Assembly: GCF_000744785.1 (NCBI RefSeq)
Contig: NZ_JQMO01000001.1
Span: 43,805 to 107,804, forward strand
Reading direction: 5' to 3'
DNA from: Kitasatospora azatica KCTC 9699
GTDB taxonomy: Bacteria > Actinomycetota > Actinomycetes > Streptomycetales > Streptomycetaceae
DNA length: 64,000 nt
Shown here: piece after piece, positions 8,400-15,640 of the stretch
Numbering within the stretch: the stretch's first letter is position 1
How the letters are laid out: each line of letters starts with the position of its first letter
Made by a program: the position numbers and the translations under genes
The notes under the pieces: model-generated
Seen by the model: the letters and a program-made list of their open reading frames with translations, nothing else
Database searches by the model: none
What the model was told of the DNA's origin: nothing

Positions 8400-8567
8400 G
8401 GGCAGCCGCCCGGATCACACCAAGATCTTCATCAGTCTTCTAGGAGGATATGCGGCTGCCGATGACGCCCGGTCAGGTTCGTGCTACTGGTGTTCTTCGG
8501 GGGGCTCGGCTCGGGAACGCGCAGGGGCCTCTCGCCGCCGGCGCGCTGCGAGGCCCCTGCCGTCTGC

Positions 8568-8720
8568 TCAGATCCAGGTGTAGTTCTCGTCGGTGACCGG
8601 CGGAGCGTCGAGGTGTACCCGCAGCGCGACTTCACCATCGAGCAGCTCGTGGAGAACCACGCGGCGCGTGAGGCCGACGCCGACTTGCCGCACAAGGTGA
8701 TCGGCCGGGCCTGTCCACAT
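8568..8720 (-). pseudogene. C-terminal fragment of an unknown protein
   Basis: Fifty residues with protein-like composition (TRRVVLHELLDGEVALRVHL, ending PPVTDENYTWI) sit between the IS element and the WxL-like gene. There is no ribosome site and no N-terminal domain. The rest of 8444-8827 holds nothing I can identify. Confidence 0.28.
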
Positions 8721-8827
8721 GGCCGTGGGGGAGGGGTCGGTCCGTGGGCGAGGAGCCCGACACGCAACGGGCGCTACTTCGCACAGGAACACATGGCCAA
8801 TATGGGGTATTTGATACGTTCTGAGCC

Positions 8828-10348
8828 ATGCTGACGATGGCGGACGTGACCGCGAGACTCGCCGTTGGATTCTCAGGCATCGCCAGGGCGGGCGCCGGCC
8901 GAGGTGTGGGGGGCAGCCATGGGCTGGCCGATGCGCCGGCATGCCGTTCTGACGCGCCCGGGGTGCTGGGTCCTGGCCCTCTGGCCGCGAGCGGACACAT
9001 CCGCACCCGCAGACGGTGCCGCCTGCCACACGCGGTCTGTGCCATGGTCCTTGTCTTCGCGTCCGCGCTGACCTGGGTCGTGACCGGTCCGTCCGGCACC
9101 GCTCGGGCCGCGACCGCGTGCACGGCGGCCCTGTGCGTCCTCAACCCGAGCGCTGCGGACGCCCTGTACGTCCACCCCGGCAGCCTGCAGGTCACCGGCA
9201 ACATCCTGGTCAACTCGACGAACAGTCAGGCCGCGCTCGTCAACGGCACCACGACGGTCACCGCGAGCGGGGGCACCATCGGCGGCCCGGCGGCACCGGC
9301 CGGCTTCGCCACGTCGAGCGGCGGCGCGTACAGCCCGGCCCCGACCAACCAGCCCGCCGGCACCGACCCGTATGCCTCCCTGGCCCAGTGCCCGGCCTCG
9401 TCGGCCTGTCCCACGACACCGAGCCCGCCGTTCCCCAGTGTCAACCACATCTCCGGGAACCAGACGATCAACCCGGGGGTGTACACCAGCATCTCGAGCG
9501 TGACCGGCACGCTCACGCTCAATCCCGGCACGTACGTCGTCACCACCGGCGTGACGATCTCCGGCGGGAAGCTGGTCGGCACCGGGGTGACGATCTACCT
9601 CGCCTGCCTGACCTACCCGACGGCGTGCCCGACATCTACCAGCGGCGCGTTCTTCACCGACCAGGGCGGAGGCAAATCCACCCTCAGCGCACCGACCACG
9701 GGAGACTTCGCCGGTCTGACGCTCATCGCCGACCGCAACAACACCACGGCGGTCACTGTCTCGGGAAACGGCTCGTCGCTCACCGGCGGCGGCGCGATCT
9801 ACACCGCCTCGGGGAAGCTTACGGCCGCTTCCGGAGGCAAGGCCAGCTTCACCCGCGCGGTCGTGGACACGGTCGAGACCAATGGCAGCAACAGCTCCCA
9901 GCTCAGCGTCATCCCGACCACGGGCACGTTGTCGATCAGCGTGCCGGCCACCGCGGGCCTGGGCAGCGCGGCGCCCAGTGGCACCGTCAGCGCGGCCCTC
10001 GGCTCGGTGACCGTCTCGGATGGGCGAGGACTGGCCACCAGCACGTGGACGGCGACGGTGTCCGCCACGAACTTCCACACCGGCGGCGCCACATCCGCCG
10101 AGACGGTCACCACCTCGAACGTCTACTACTGGTCCGGGCCCGCGACGGCCACGAACGGCACCGTGACGGCCACGCCGGGCCAGAGCGACGCCTCGGCCAA
10201 ACAGGCTCTCAGCAGTTCGAGAACCTCCTTCACCTCCACCGGCAACGGGAACAACTCCACGAGCTGGAGCCCCACGGTGGTCGTCACGATCCCCGCCGCG
10301 GCGGTGCAGGGCACCTACACGGGCACCGTGACCCACTCCGTCGCCTGA
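8828..10348 (+). CDS. Secreted surface protein with beta-helix-like region and WxL-like C-terminal domain
   Basis: An open frame of 506 residues. The export signal is the hydrophobic stretch AMVLVFASALTWVVTG (from the Met at 9044) followed by an ARA cleavage site. The Arg-rich RTRRRCR just before it suggests the true start lies upstream of 9044 but possibly after 8828. Residues about 100-345 are Thr/Gly/Ser-rich and read as stacked beta strands (NPGVYTSISSVTGTLTLNPG, VSGNGSSLTGGGAIYTASGK). The last about 150 residues (TLSISVP, LGSVTVSDGRG, TSTWTATVSATNF, closing GTYTGTVTHSVA) match the WxL-like protein at 11524-12060 along their whole length. WxL domains attach proteins non-covalently to Gram-positive cell walls. 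It is convergent with the DUF916-like gene at 10395. Confidence 0.75.
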   Translation: MLTMADVTARLAVGFSGIARAGAGRGVGGSHGLADAPACRSDAPGVLGPGPLAASGHIRTRRRCRLPHAVCAMVLVFASALTWVVTGPSGTARAATACTAALCVLNPSAADALYVHPGSLQVTGNILVNSTNSQAALVNGTTTVTASGGTIGGPAAPAGFATSSGGAYSPAPTNQPAGTDPYASLAQCPASSACPTTPSPPFPSVNHISGNQTINPGVYTSISSVTGTLTLNPGTYVVTTGVTISGGKLVGTGVTIYLACLTYPTACPTSTSGAFFTDQGGGKSTLSAPTTGDFAGLTLIADRNNTTAVTVSGNGSSLTGGGAIYTASGKLTAASGGKASFTRAVVDTVETNGSNSSQLSVIPTTGTLSISVPATAGLGSAAPSGTVSAALGSVTVSDGRGLATSTWTATVSATNFHTGGATSAETVTTSNVYYWSGPATATNGTVTATPGQSDASAKQALSSSRTSFTSTGNGNNSTSWSPTVVVTIPAAAVQGTYTGTVTHSVA

Positions 10349-10394
10349 CGGCGCAAATCCCCTGTTGGTGAACGCATTCGGGTGCGGGTCGGGT

Positions 10395-11510
10395 TCAGCC
10401 CACCCTTCTGCGGCGAACCATCCGGTAGCCGCAGAAGGCCAGGAGGGCCACGGCTGAAACGCCCATGGCCACGCCCCGCGTCATCGAAGGGGAGTCCGCC
10501 GGGTCCGGTGTGACCGATGCGCCGACTTGGGAGCCGCTGGGGAAGGTCATGGTGGCCGTGACGGTGTGATGGATCAGACCGCTGGCCAGCGTGAGACGGA
10601 CCTTCCACGGGCCGTTGGGAAGCTGCCTGTCCAGGGGGACGGTAACGGGCTCGGTCTCGTCGATGCCGAGTGTGGTGCCGAGGTTCACCGTGAAGGGACC
10701 GGCGCTGAGGGATCCGGGCCCGTCGGTCATCGACATCGATCCGGTCAGGTCCAGGGCACGCTTGCCGGTGTTGTGGACCTTGGCCAGCACCCTCGGCGTG
10801 CCGTCGGGCGCACGCGCGGGAGTCAGCTCCTCGATCTTGAAGTCGGACGGCGGCTCGCCCCCGGGACCGACGTCGAGGTAGATCCGCACTCCCACGCGGT
10901 TGACCAGGCGGACGTTCGCACGCGGGCCGGCAGAGCCCGCGACCTGCGCCCACAGGACGGCGTACCGTTCGCCGGCGGACGCCTTCGGCGGCACCCGGAC
11001 GTTGACCCGGACCACGGCCGTGCCGTGCGCCGGGACGTCGCGCACGGCGGAGGACGGCGGCATGGAGGGCCCGGTACTCGGTGTGCCGCAGCCCGCCGCC
11101 CCACCGGACACGTCCGAGTCCGAGACGCAATCGTCCACCGACACCCAGGTCGTGAGCTCGTTTTGGGTACGGTCGGCTTCGACGGTGAAGGTGCCGCCGT
11201 CGACCTCGGCGGAGCCCGCGTACAGGTCGACGCGCTGGTCGACGTCGGAGGTGTTCGTCACCTGCAGCCGGCGGTGGATGACGGTGCCGGGCGCGAGGTG
11301 GTCCACGATGTACATGTGTGCGCGCGGGTCGGCTTCACGGTCCCGGGGTGCGTCGAGCAGTTGCAGGCCGATGCTGCCCTCGGCGGTGGAGGGCGGCCTC
11401 TGACCCTGACCGTCGGCCGCGGCGGTGGAGGGCGGCGTCTGACCCTGACCGTCGGCCGCGGCGGTGCTCGCGCCACAAGCCAACGCGAGCACCGCCGCGG
11501 CCGTGCACAA
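10395..11510 (-). CDS. DUF916-like (WxL-interacting-protein-like) membrane-anchored surface protein
   Basis: A 371-residue protein. The signal peptide is short (TAAAVLALACGASTAAA). It is followed by two Ig-like beta domains: GTVIHRRLQVTNTSDVDQRV and PAHGTAVVRVNVRVPPKASA (about 70-210), then DFKIEELTPARAPDGTPRVL and VHNTGKRALDL (about 215-330). A single C-terminal membrane helix (MGVSAVALLAFCGYRMV) ends in RRRRVG. This is the layout of DUF916/WxLIP proteins, which in Firmicutes pair with WxL proteins. The TTG at 11510 lies 13 bases after the stop of the WxL-like gene at 11524, so the two form an operon; no better start is visible. A half-length paralogue lies at 24533-25225. Confidence 0.75.
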   Translation of the reverse strand: MCTAAAVLALACGASTAAADGQGQTPPSTAAADGQGQRPPSTAEGSIGLQLLDAPRDREADPRAHMYIVDHLAPGTVIHRRLQVTNTSDVDQRVDLYAGSAEVDGGTFTVEADRTQNELTTWVSVDDCVSDSDVSGGAAGCGTPSTGPSMPPSSAVRDVPAHGTAVVRVNVRVPPKASAGERYAVLWAQVAGSAGPRANVRLVNRVGVRIYLDVGPGGEPPSDFKIEELTPARAPDGTPRVLAKVHNTGKRALDLTGSMSMTDGPGSLSAGPFTVNLGTTLGIDETEPVTVPLDRQLPNGPWKVRLTLASGLIHHTVTATMTFPSGSQVGASVTPDPADSPSMTRGVAMGVSAVALLAFCGYRMVRRRRVG

Positions 11511-11523
11511 CAGCCGGGCCCGG

Positions 11524-12060
11524 CTATGCGACCGAATGTGTCACCGTCCCGGCGTAGGCGCCGTTCACCGCACTGGCGGGGATCGCGACGACGAGCGTGG
11601 GATTCCACGTCGCGGAGTTGTTGCCGGTACCCGCGGCGAGGCCGTAGGAGGTGCGGCTGGTGTCGAGCGTCTGGGCCAGGATCGCCGTGGCCTGGCCGGG
11701 CGTGAAGACGCCCAAGCCGCTCGTGGCGGTCGCGGCTCCCGACCAGTAGGAGACCGCGCTGGCCGCGACCGTCTCCGCGGCTGTGCCGCCTCCGGTCTTG
11801 AAGCTGGTGGAGGTCACGGACGCGGTCCAGGCGGCCGTGAGCAGGGCCCGCGCGTCAGTGACCGTGACACTGCCCAGTTGTCCGCTGACGGAGTTTCCGG
11901 GCAGCCCGCTCCCCAGGCTCGCCGAACTGGGGACGGAGATCGCCAACGAACCGCTCGAGACAGAGAACGTGACCGCCGTGTCGCCGGGTGCGGCGCTGGC
12001 CACTCCGGCGGCAGCGACAACCACCGCGACTGCGGCGGCTACGGAATATCGGATACGCAT
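11524..12060 (-). CDS. Secreted WxL-like domain protein
   Basis: A 178-residue exported protein. The signal peptide is MRIRYSVAAAVAVVVAAAG, cleaved after ASA. The rest is one beta-rich domain: GSLAISVPSSASLGSG, LGSVTVTDARALLTAAWTAS (the VTDxR...W core of WxL domains), TLVVAIPASAVNGAYAGTVT and the ending HSVA. The usual closing W-x-L is replaced by T-H-S-V, as in the protein at 8828. The ATG at 12060 has an AAGGAGAG ribosome site. It is the first gene of an operon with the DUF916-like gene. Confidence 0.78.
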   Translation of the reverse strand: MRIRYSVAAAVAVVVAAAGVASAAPGDTAVTFSVSSGSLAISVPSSASLGSGLPGNSVSGQLGSVTVTDARALLTAAWTASVTSTSFKTGGGTAAETVAASAVSYWSGAATATSGLGVFTPGQATAILAQTLDTSRTSYGLAAGTGNNSATWNPTLVVAIPASAVNGAYAGTVTHSVA

Positions 12061-12495
12061 GAACTCTCCTTCGTCATCCAAGCCCTGGAACGGCATCTAT
12101 CCAGGTAGCACCTCAGTGACGATCAATGACTATCCGCATACGCACAGCAACCAAACGGAATTCACCCGCCCGGCCGAACGCGACCACGCAGGCCCCGACC
12201 ACCCAACTCGGACCCGGGGATCATCGACGGCCAGAGGGACTTGCGATTGCAGTCACCTGGGAGGAATTCTGCCGAAGTTTCGAAGGAAGAAGTCCGAGAT
12301 TTCTCTTCAGTCACCGTTCTTGACGCCGACTCAGCGGGGATTGTACCTGTGCAGCGCGATCGCGAAAGCGATATCGGCCTGATCCGCGTGTCGCGGTATC
12401 GACCGGCCCCCCAACCACCACCACACCCCCCGACGCCGATGACGCGTGTCATCCCGGCGTTCCGGCTCCCGCGGTGTCCTTCGGAAAGGTGTCCC

Positions 12496-13614
12496 GTGTT
12501 CCAGCGTCCTGGCCGCATCAAGCGGCTCTATCGCGCGCTCGCCGTCCTTGCCCTGACGGTCGCTGTCAGCGCGCCCGGCACTGTCGCCTTCGGTGACTCC
12601 GTACATCATCCCGGGCCGCCTCTGCGCCCGTGGGTGAAGTCCTGCCTCCGGCATCGGGGGCCTGCCGGGCTCGTGAACTGCCTCAGCTTCTTCGCGAAGC
12701 ACGACCGCCCGAAGGCGTTGCAGCCTCGCCTGGCCATCGACGAATTGGCGACACCGACCGCCGATTCGGCCCCGGTCGGTATCACCGCGGGGCCCGACGG
12801 CGCCCTGTGGTTCACCGAGAACGCCGCAGACGCGGTGGGACGCGTCACCACGACCGGCACGTTCACCGAGTTCTCGGTGCCCACCAGCGGCGCCGGGCCG
12901 GCCGAGATCACCGTGGGGCCGGACGGCGCCCTGTGGTTCACCGAGTCGAGCACCGACAAGATCGGCCGGATCACCACGGGCGGTTCGGTCACCGAGTACG
13001 CGCTCCCCACCTCGGGCGCCTACCCCTGGGGCATCACCGTCGGACCTGACGGAGCCCTGTGGTTCGCGGAACCGGGCGCCGGCAACGTCGGACGGATCAC
13101 CACGGGCGGTTCGGTCACCGAATACGCGGTTCCGACCTCGGGCGCCTACCCGGTGAGCATCACCGCCGGGCCGGACGGGGCCCTGTGGTTCACCGAACTG
13201 CTGTCCGGAAGCATCGGACGGATCACCACCGGCGGTTCGGTCACCGAGTACGCGGTTCCCTCGTTGGACTCGCTGCCCGTCGGCATCACCACAGGGCCGG
13301 ACGGGGCCCTGTGGTTCACGGACGCCGGGGCAGCGCAGATCGGAAAGGTCACCACGGCCGGCAACTTCACCGGCTACGACCTCACGGATTCCGTCTTCCC
13401 GTTCCCGTGGGGCATCACCACCGGGCCGGACGGGGCCCTGTGGTTCACCGAGAACGCCGGCAACGACATCGGCCGCATCACGACGTCGGGCACGATCTCG
13501 GAACTGTCGATCCCGACCTCCGGCTCGAACCCGCTGGAGATCACCACCGGATCCGACGACAACCTCTGGTTCACCGAGAACTCCGCGAGCCAGATCGGAC
13601 GGGTCACCCCCTGA
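12496..13614 (+). CDS. Secreted Vgb-like beta-propeller protein
   Basis: A 372-residue protein. The GTG at 12496 has a GGAAAGG site six bases before it and begins a signal peptide (RIKRLYRALAVLALTVAVSA, cleavage near VAFG). From about residue 85 it consists of seven to eight blades of about 42 residues, each with a variant of ITAGPDGALWFTE and IGRITTGGSVTEY, as in virginiamycin B lyase and related propellers. The streptogramin lyase needs catalytic His and Glu residues; I see no His at all in the propeller, so lyase activity is unlikely. A ligand-binding or structural role outside the cell is more probable. Confidence 0.82.
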   Translation: MFQRPGRIKRLYRALAVLALTVAVSAPGTVAFGDSVHHPGPPLRPWVKSCLRHRGPAGLVNCLSFFAKHDRPKALQPRLAIDELATPTADSAPVGITAGPDGALWFTENAADAVGRVTTTGTFTEFSVPTSGAGPAEITVGPDGALWFTESSTDKIGRITTGGSVTEYALPTSGAYPWGITVGPDGALWFAEPGAGNVGRITTGGSVTEYAVPTSGAYPVSITAGPDGALWFTELLSGSIGRITTGGSVTEYAVPSLDSLPVGITTGPDGALWFTDAGAAQIGKVTTAGNFTGYDLTDSVFPFPWGITTGPDGALWFTENAGNDIGRITTSGTISELSIPTSGSNPLEITTGSDDNLWFTENSASQIGRVTP

Positions 13615-13666
13615 CAGGGCCGACCCCGCCAAGTGGCCGTGGCAGTACCGCCGCGGCCACGAGCAG

Positions 13667-13694
13667 CCCTGACGCGTTGGCCAACGCGTCAGGG
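13667..13694. terminator. Perfect 28-bp palindrome after the propeller gene
   Basis: CCCTGACGCGTTGG is followed directly by its reverse complement. It begins 53 bases after the stop at 13614 and is the first of two stacked hairpins. It lacks a T tract, as is common for actinomycete terminators. Confidence 0.7.
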
Positions 13695-13732
13695 AAGGGC
13701 AACTGACCTGCCGGCCCAGGCCAGTTGCCCTT
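13695..13732. terminator. Second hairpin after the propeller gene
   Basis: AAGGGCAACTG and CAGTTGCCCTT are 11-bp perfect arms with a 16-base loop, directly after the 28-bp palindrome. Together they probably form the transcription end of the propeller gene. Confidence 0.65.
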
Positions 13733-13742
13733 CCGGCCGGGG

Positions 13743-14200
13743 ATGACCCGCATTCCCGGCCGGTCCGGCATCGTCGCCGAGCTGGAGGACGGTCTTCAGG
13801 AGTACTTCGATGTCCGGCACGCGGTCACCACCAGCTCCGGCACCCCGGCCCTGCACGCCGCCTACTGGGCCGTCCGGATCAAGGCCGGCGACGAGGTCAT
13901 CGTCCCCGCGTGGACGTTCCAGGCCAACGCCTCCCCGCTCTTCCACCTCCGCGCCGTGCCGGTGCGGTGCGAGACCCCGAGCCGCTGTCCGGCGGCGAGG
14001 GCGGGTTCGTCCTCACGGACGACGACACCTACCACCGCGTCATCACGCTCGCGCACTTCGACAAGCGGGCCAAGACCGAGATCCCGGAAGGCCATCCGCT
14101 CGCGCGGTACGCGGTCACCGGGGCTGGCCTCAAACTCCGCATCCACCCCCTCGCCATCGCCCACGACCAGCTCGCCCGCCTCGACGGCTACCCCACGGGG
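13743..14200 (+). pseudogene. Decayed DegT/DnrJ/EryC1/StrS aminotransferase
   Basis: Two pieces of one PLP enzyme remain. The first frame gives AELEDGLQEYFDVRHAVTTS, SGTPALHAAYWAV and DEVIVPAWTFQANASPL, the N-terminal cofactor-binding part. After about 13970 the sequence skips roughly 100 residues and shifts frame to EPLSGGEGGFVLTDDDTYHR, the loop after the catalytic lysine, and ends ARLDGY. The PLP lysine position is lost. Enzymes of this family make amino sugars for antibiotics and surface glycans; this copy cannot be active. Confidence 0.7.
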
Positions 14201-14467
14201 CCGGCTGCCCCGGTTGCTGCCCCGGTTGCTGAGCGGGCGCCAGACGGGGCCGATGGTCCGCGCTGGACCAGGTCCTCGATCCTGGCGGCCTCGGCCAGGA
14301 CGGCGGCGAGCAGCTCGGCGGTGGCCGGGTTCTCCTCGGCGGCCAGGCGCAGGTCTGCCACCGCCGAGCACACCCCGGCGGCCGCCGTGCCGACCAGGAC
14401 CACCAGCAGCCGAGGAAACCCTCCAGCGCCGTAGGCGGCCGGCCACCGGCGTTCTGGGCCGCGCGGC
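14201..14467. other. Stretch without a convincing gene
   Basis: The minus strand has a protein-like run (VLVGTAAAGVCSAVADLRLA, ATAELLAAVLAEAARIEDLV) without a start, a ribosome site or a recognisable domain. It may be another gene remnant beside the decayed aminotransferase. Confidence 0.3.
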
Positions 14468-14803
14468 TCAGGCGCCGCTGCTCCGATCGGCCTCCCGCTC
14501 CTGGGCCTCGATCTCCGAGGCGAGCGCCACGTACCCGCCGGCCAGGGCGAGGAATCTCTGGGTGCGCTGGAGGATCGGCTGCCCGGGAAGCTCGTTCCCC
14601 ATGGCCGAGCTGACCAGGTGCCGGGCCGAAATCGTCGCGTAGAGCGCGGCTTCGATGCGTGCCCCGCCAGGGAAGCCCCCTTGCACGAAGGAAGGCAGGC
14701 CGAGCGCCTGTCGATCGTGTGGCGGGACCTGGTCGAGACCTTCGGTCAGGGCGCGCTGGGCTTCAAGGAGAAGGTCGAACGCACGCTGGTAGGGGTCGGT
14801 CAC
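14468..14803 (-). CDS. Small helical protein of unknown function
   Basis: A 111-residue cytoplasmic protein, largely helical: YQRAFDLLLEAQRALTEGLD, IEAALYATISARHLVSSAM, then QRTQRFLALAGGYVALASEI. There is no signal peptide or metal motif. The GTG at 14803 is preceded by GAGGAAGG at a good distance. It is followed on the opposite side by the decayed aminotransferase and preceded by another small gene on the same strand 94 bases away. I do not recognise the family. Confidence 0.6.
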   Translation of the reverse strand: MTDPYQRAFDLLLEAQRALTEGLDQVPPHDRQALGLPSFVQGGFPGGARIEAALYATISARHLVSSAMGNELPGQPILQRTQRFLALAGGYVALASEIEAQEREADRSSGA

Positions 14804-14897
14804 GTGATGCCTTCCTCACTTCGGCGCACTCGGCCGGCGCCAATCATGCTGGGGTGCCAGGACGCTGGCGGGCCGTCGGTCGTCTTGCTCACCTGGG

Positions 14898-15329
14898 TCA
14901 TCCTGGCGCACCGTCTGCCTGCGCAGGAACCTCGTGCCGCGGGTCGGGGATGCTGGTGAGGCCAACCGTTTTGTGGTGGCCCAGCTGCCGGTAGGTGCGC
15001 AGGAAGCGGTTGTGGCTTCGGGTGCTGCCGCCGGCCAGGGCGTCGAGGCGGAACGCTGCCTCGATCACGGTCATCTGTTCCTCGGTGGTCTGCAGCGTCC
15101 AGCGATGGGTGCCCGCGATGGGCAGGGCTCGTGAGAGTGCGGCGGTGAGTGCCTCGGCACGGAACTCGCCGAGCTCGCTTGCGAGCGCGAGGACGCGGCG
15201 CAGGATGTCCACCTCCGCCTTCGACAGCTCCACCTCGTGCCGGGGAGGGTCGCTGTCCGGGGGCGGGGCCGCAGACGGCGGTGCTGTGCGCAGACGGCGG
15301 TAGAGGCGGAGCGTTTTACTTCCGCACAT
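14898..15329 (-). CDS. Protein of unknown function
   Basis: A 143-residue frame. Residues 1-30 are Pro/Arg-rich and could be spurious. From about residue 33 there is a helical domain (VELSKAEVDILRRVLALASE, LTAALSRALPIAG, EEQMTVIEAAFRLDALAGGS). It lies on the same strand as 14468-14803 and may share its transcript. A later start is possible. No family recognised. Confidence 0.5.
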   Translation of the reverse strand: MCGSKTLRLYRRLRTAPPSAAPPPDSDPPRHEVELSKAEVDILRRVLALASELGEFRAEALTAALSRALPIAGTHRWTLQTTEEQMTVIEAAFRLDALAGGSTRSHNRFLRTYRQLGHHKTVGLTSIPDPRHEVPAQADGAPG

Positions 15330-15476
15330 CTTGGGAGCAGGGCTCGAGAGGCTTATGACGAGGTGTCAGCGTCTTTGGTCCCTTCGCATCGTCACCGGAG
15401 TTCCCCTGCTGTGAACCGGGCGTGCCGGCGGGGCTTTCGAGCGCGAAATGAAGCGTCGTGTGAACGCTGTCCGATT

Positions 15477-15501
15477 GTCCGCGGCATCGACGGCCGCGGA
15501 C
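15477..15501. terminator. Hairpin 1 of 3 after the large LAXTG gene
   Basis: GTCCGCGGC and GCCGCGGAC pair perfectly around a 7-base loop. It is the outermost of three hairpins lying beyond the stop at 15641. Confidence 0.5.
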
Positions 15502-15509
15502 GATACGAC

Positions 15510-15553
15510 AGTGATCGCCCGTCGCTGTCGGACGACGGCGACGGGCGATCACT
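15510..15553. terminator. Hairpin 2 of 3: long stem
   Basis: AGTGATCGCCCGTCGC and its exact complement form 16-bp arms around a 12-base loop, a strong structure between the convergent ends of 14898-15329 upstream traffic and the 15641 gene. Confidence 0.7.
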
Positions 15554-15559
15554 GAGGCG

Positions 15560-15599
15560 GCGGGTGGTCAGGAGATCCGCGAGCTCCCTGACCACCCGC
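15560..15599. terminator. Hairpin 3 of 3, nearest to the LAXTG gene stop
   Basis: GCGGGTGGTCAGG and CCTGACCACCCGC form 13-bp arms 42 bases after the stop codon of the minus-strand gene at 15641. It is the most likely terminator of that gene. Confidence 0.65.
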
Positions 15600-15640
15600 T
15601 GGTGGACGACTGCTGAGTCAGCTCTGGGTGCTGGCCGGGC

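Larger units (their letters stand above)
6759..8443 (+). mobile_element. Complete IS1182-type insertion sequence
   Basis: A 1685-bp element with imperfect terminal inverted repeats. The left end is CTAGAAGGCTGATGAAGATG (6759 on) and the right end, read inward, is CTAGAAGACTGATGAAGATC (8443 back), about 21 of 25 positions alike. CTAG occurs at both edges and may be the duplicated target rather than part of the repeat. A 13-bp hairpin at 6785-6817 lies just before the transposase start and could block read-through transcription. The transposase frame is intact. Confidence 0.82.

Noticed and set aside
12496..13614. Streptogramin B lyase (antibiotic resistance)
   Set aside because: The propeller repeats match the family, but the required His residues are missing.
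13743..14200. A functional aminotransferase for amino-sugar synthesis
   Set aside because: About 100 residues including the PLP lysine are deleted and the frame shifts.
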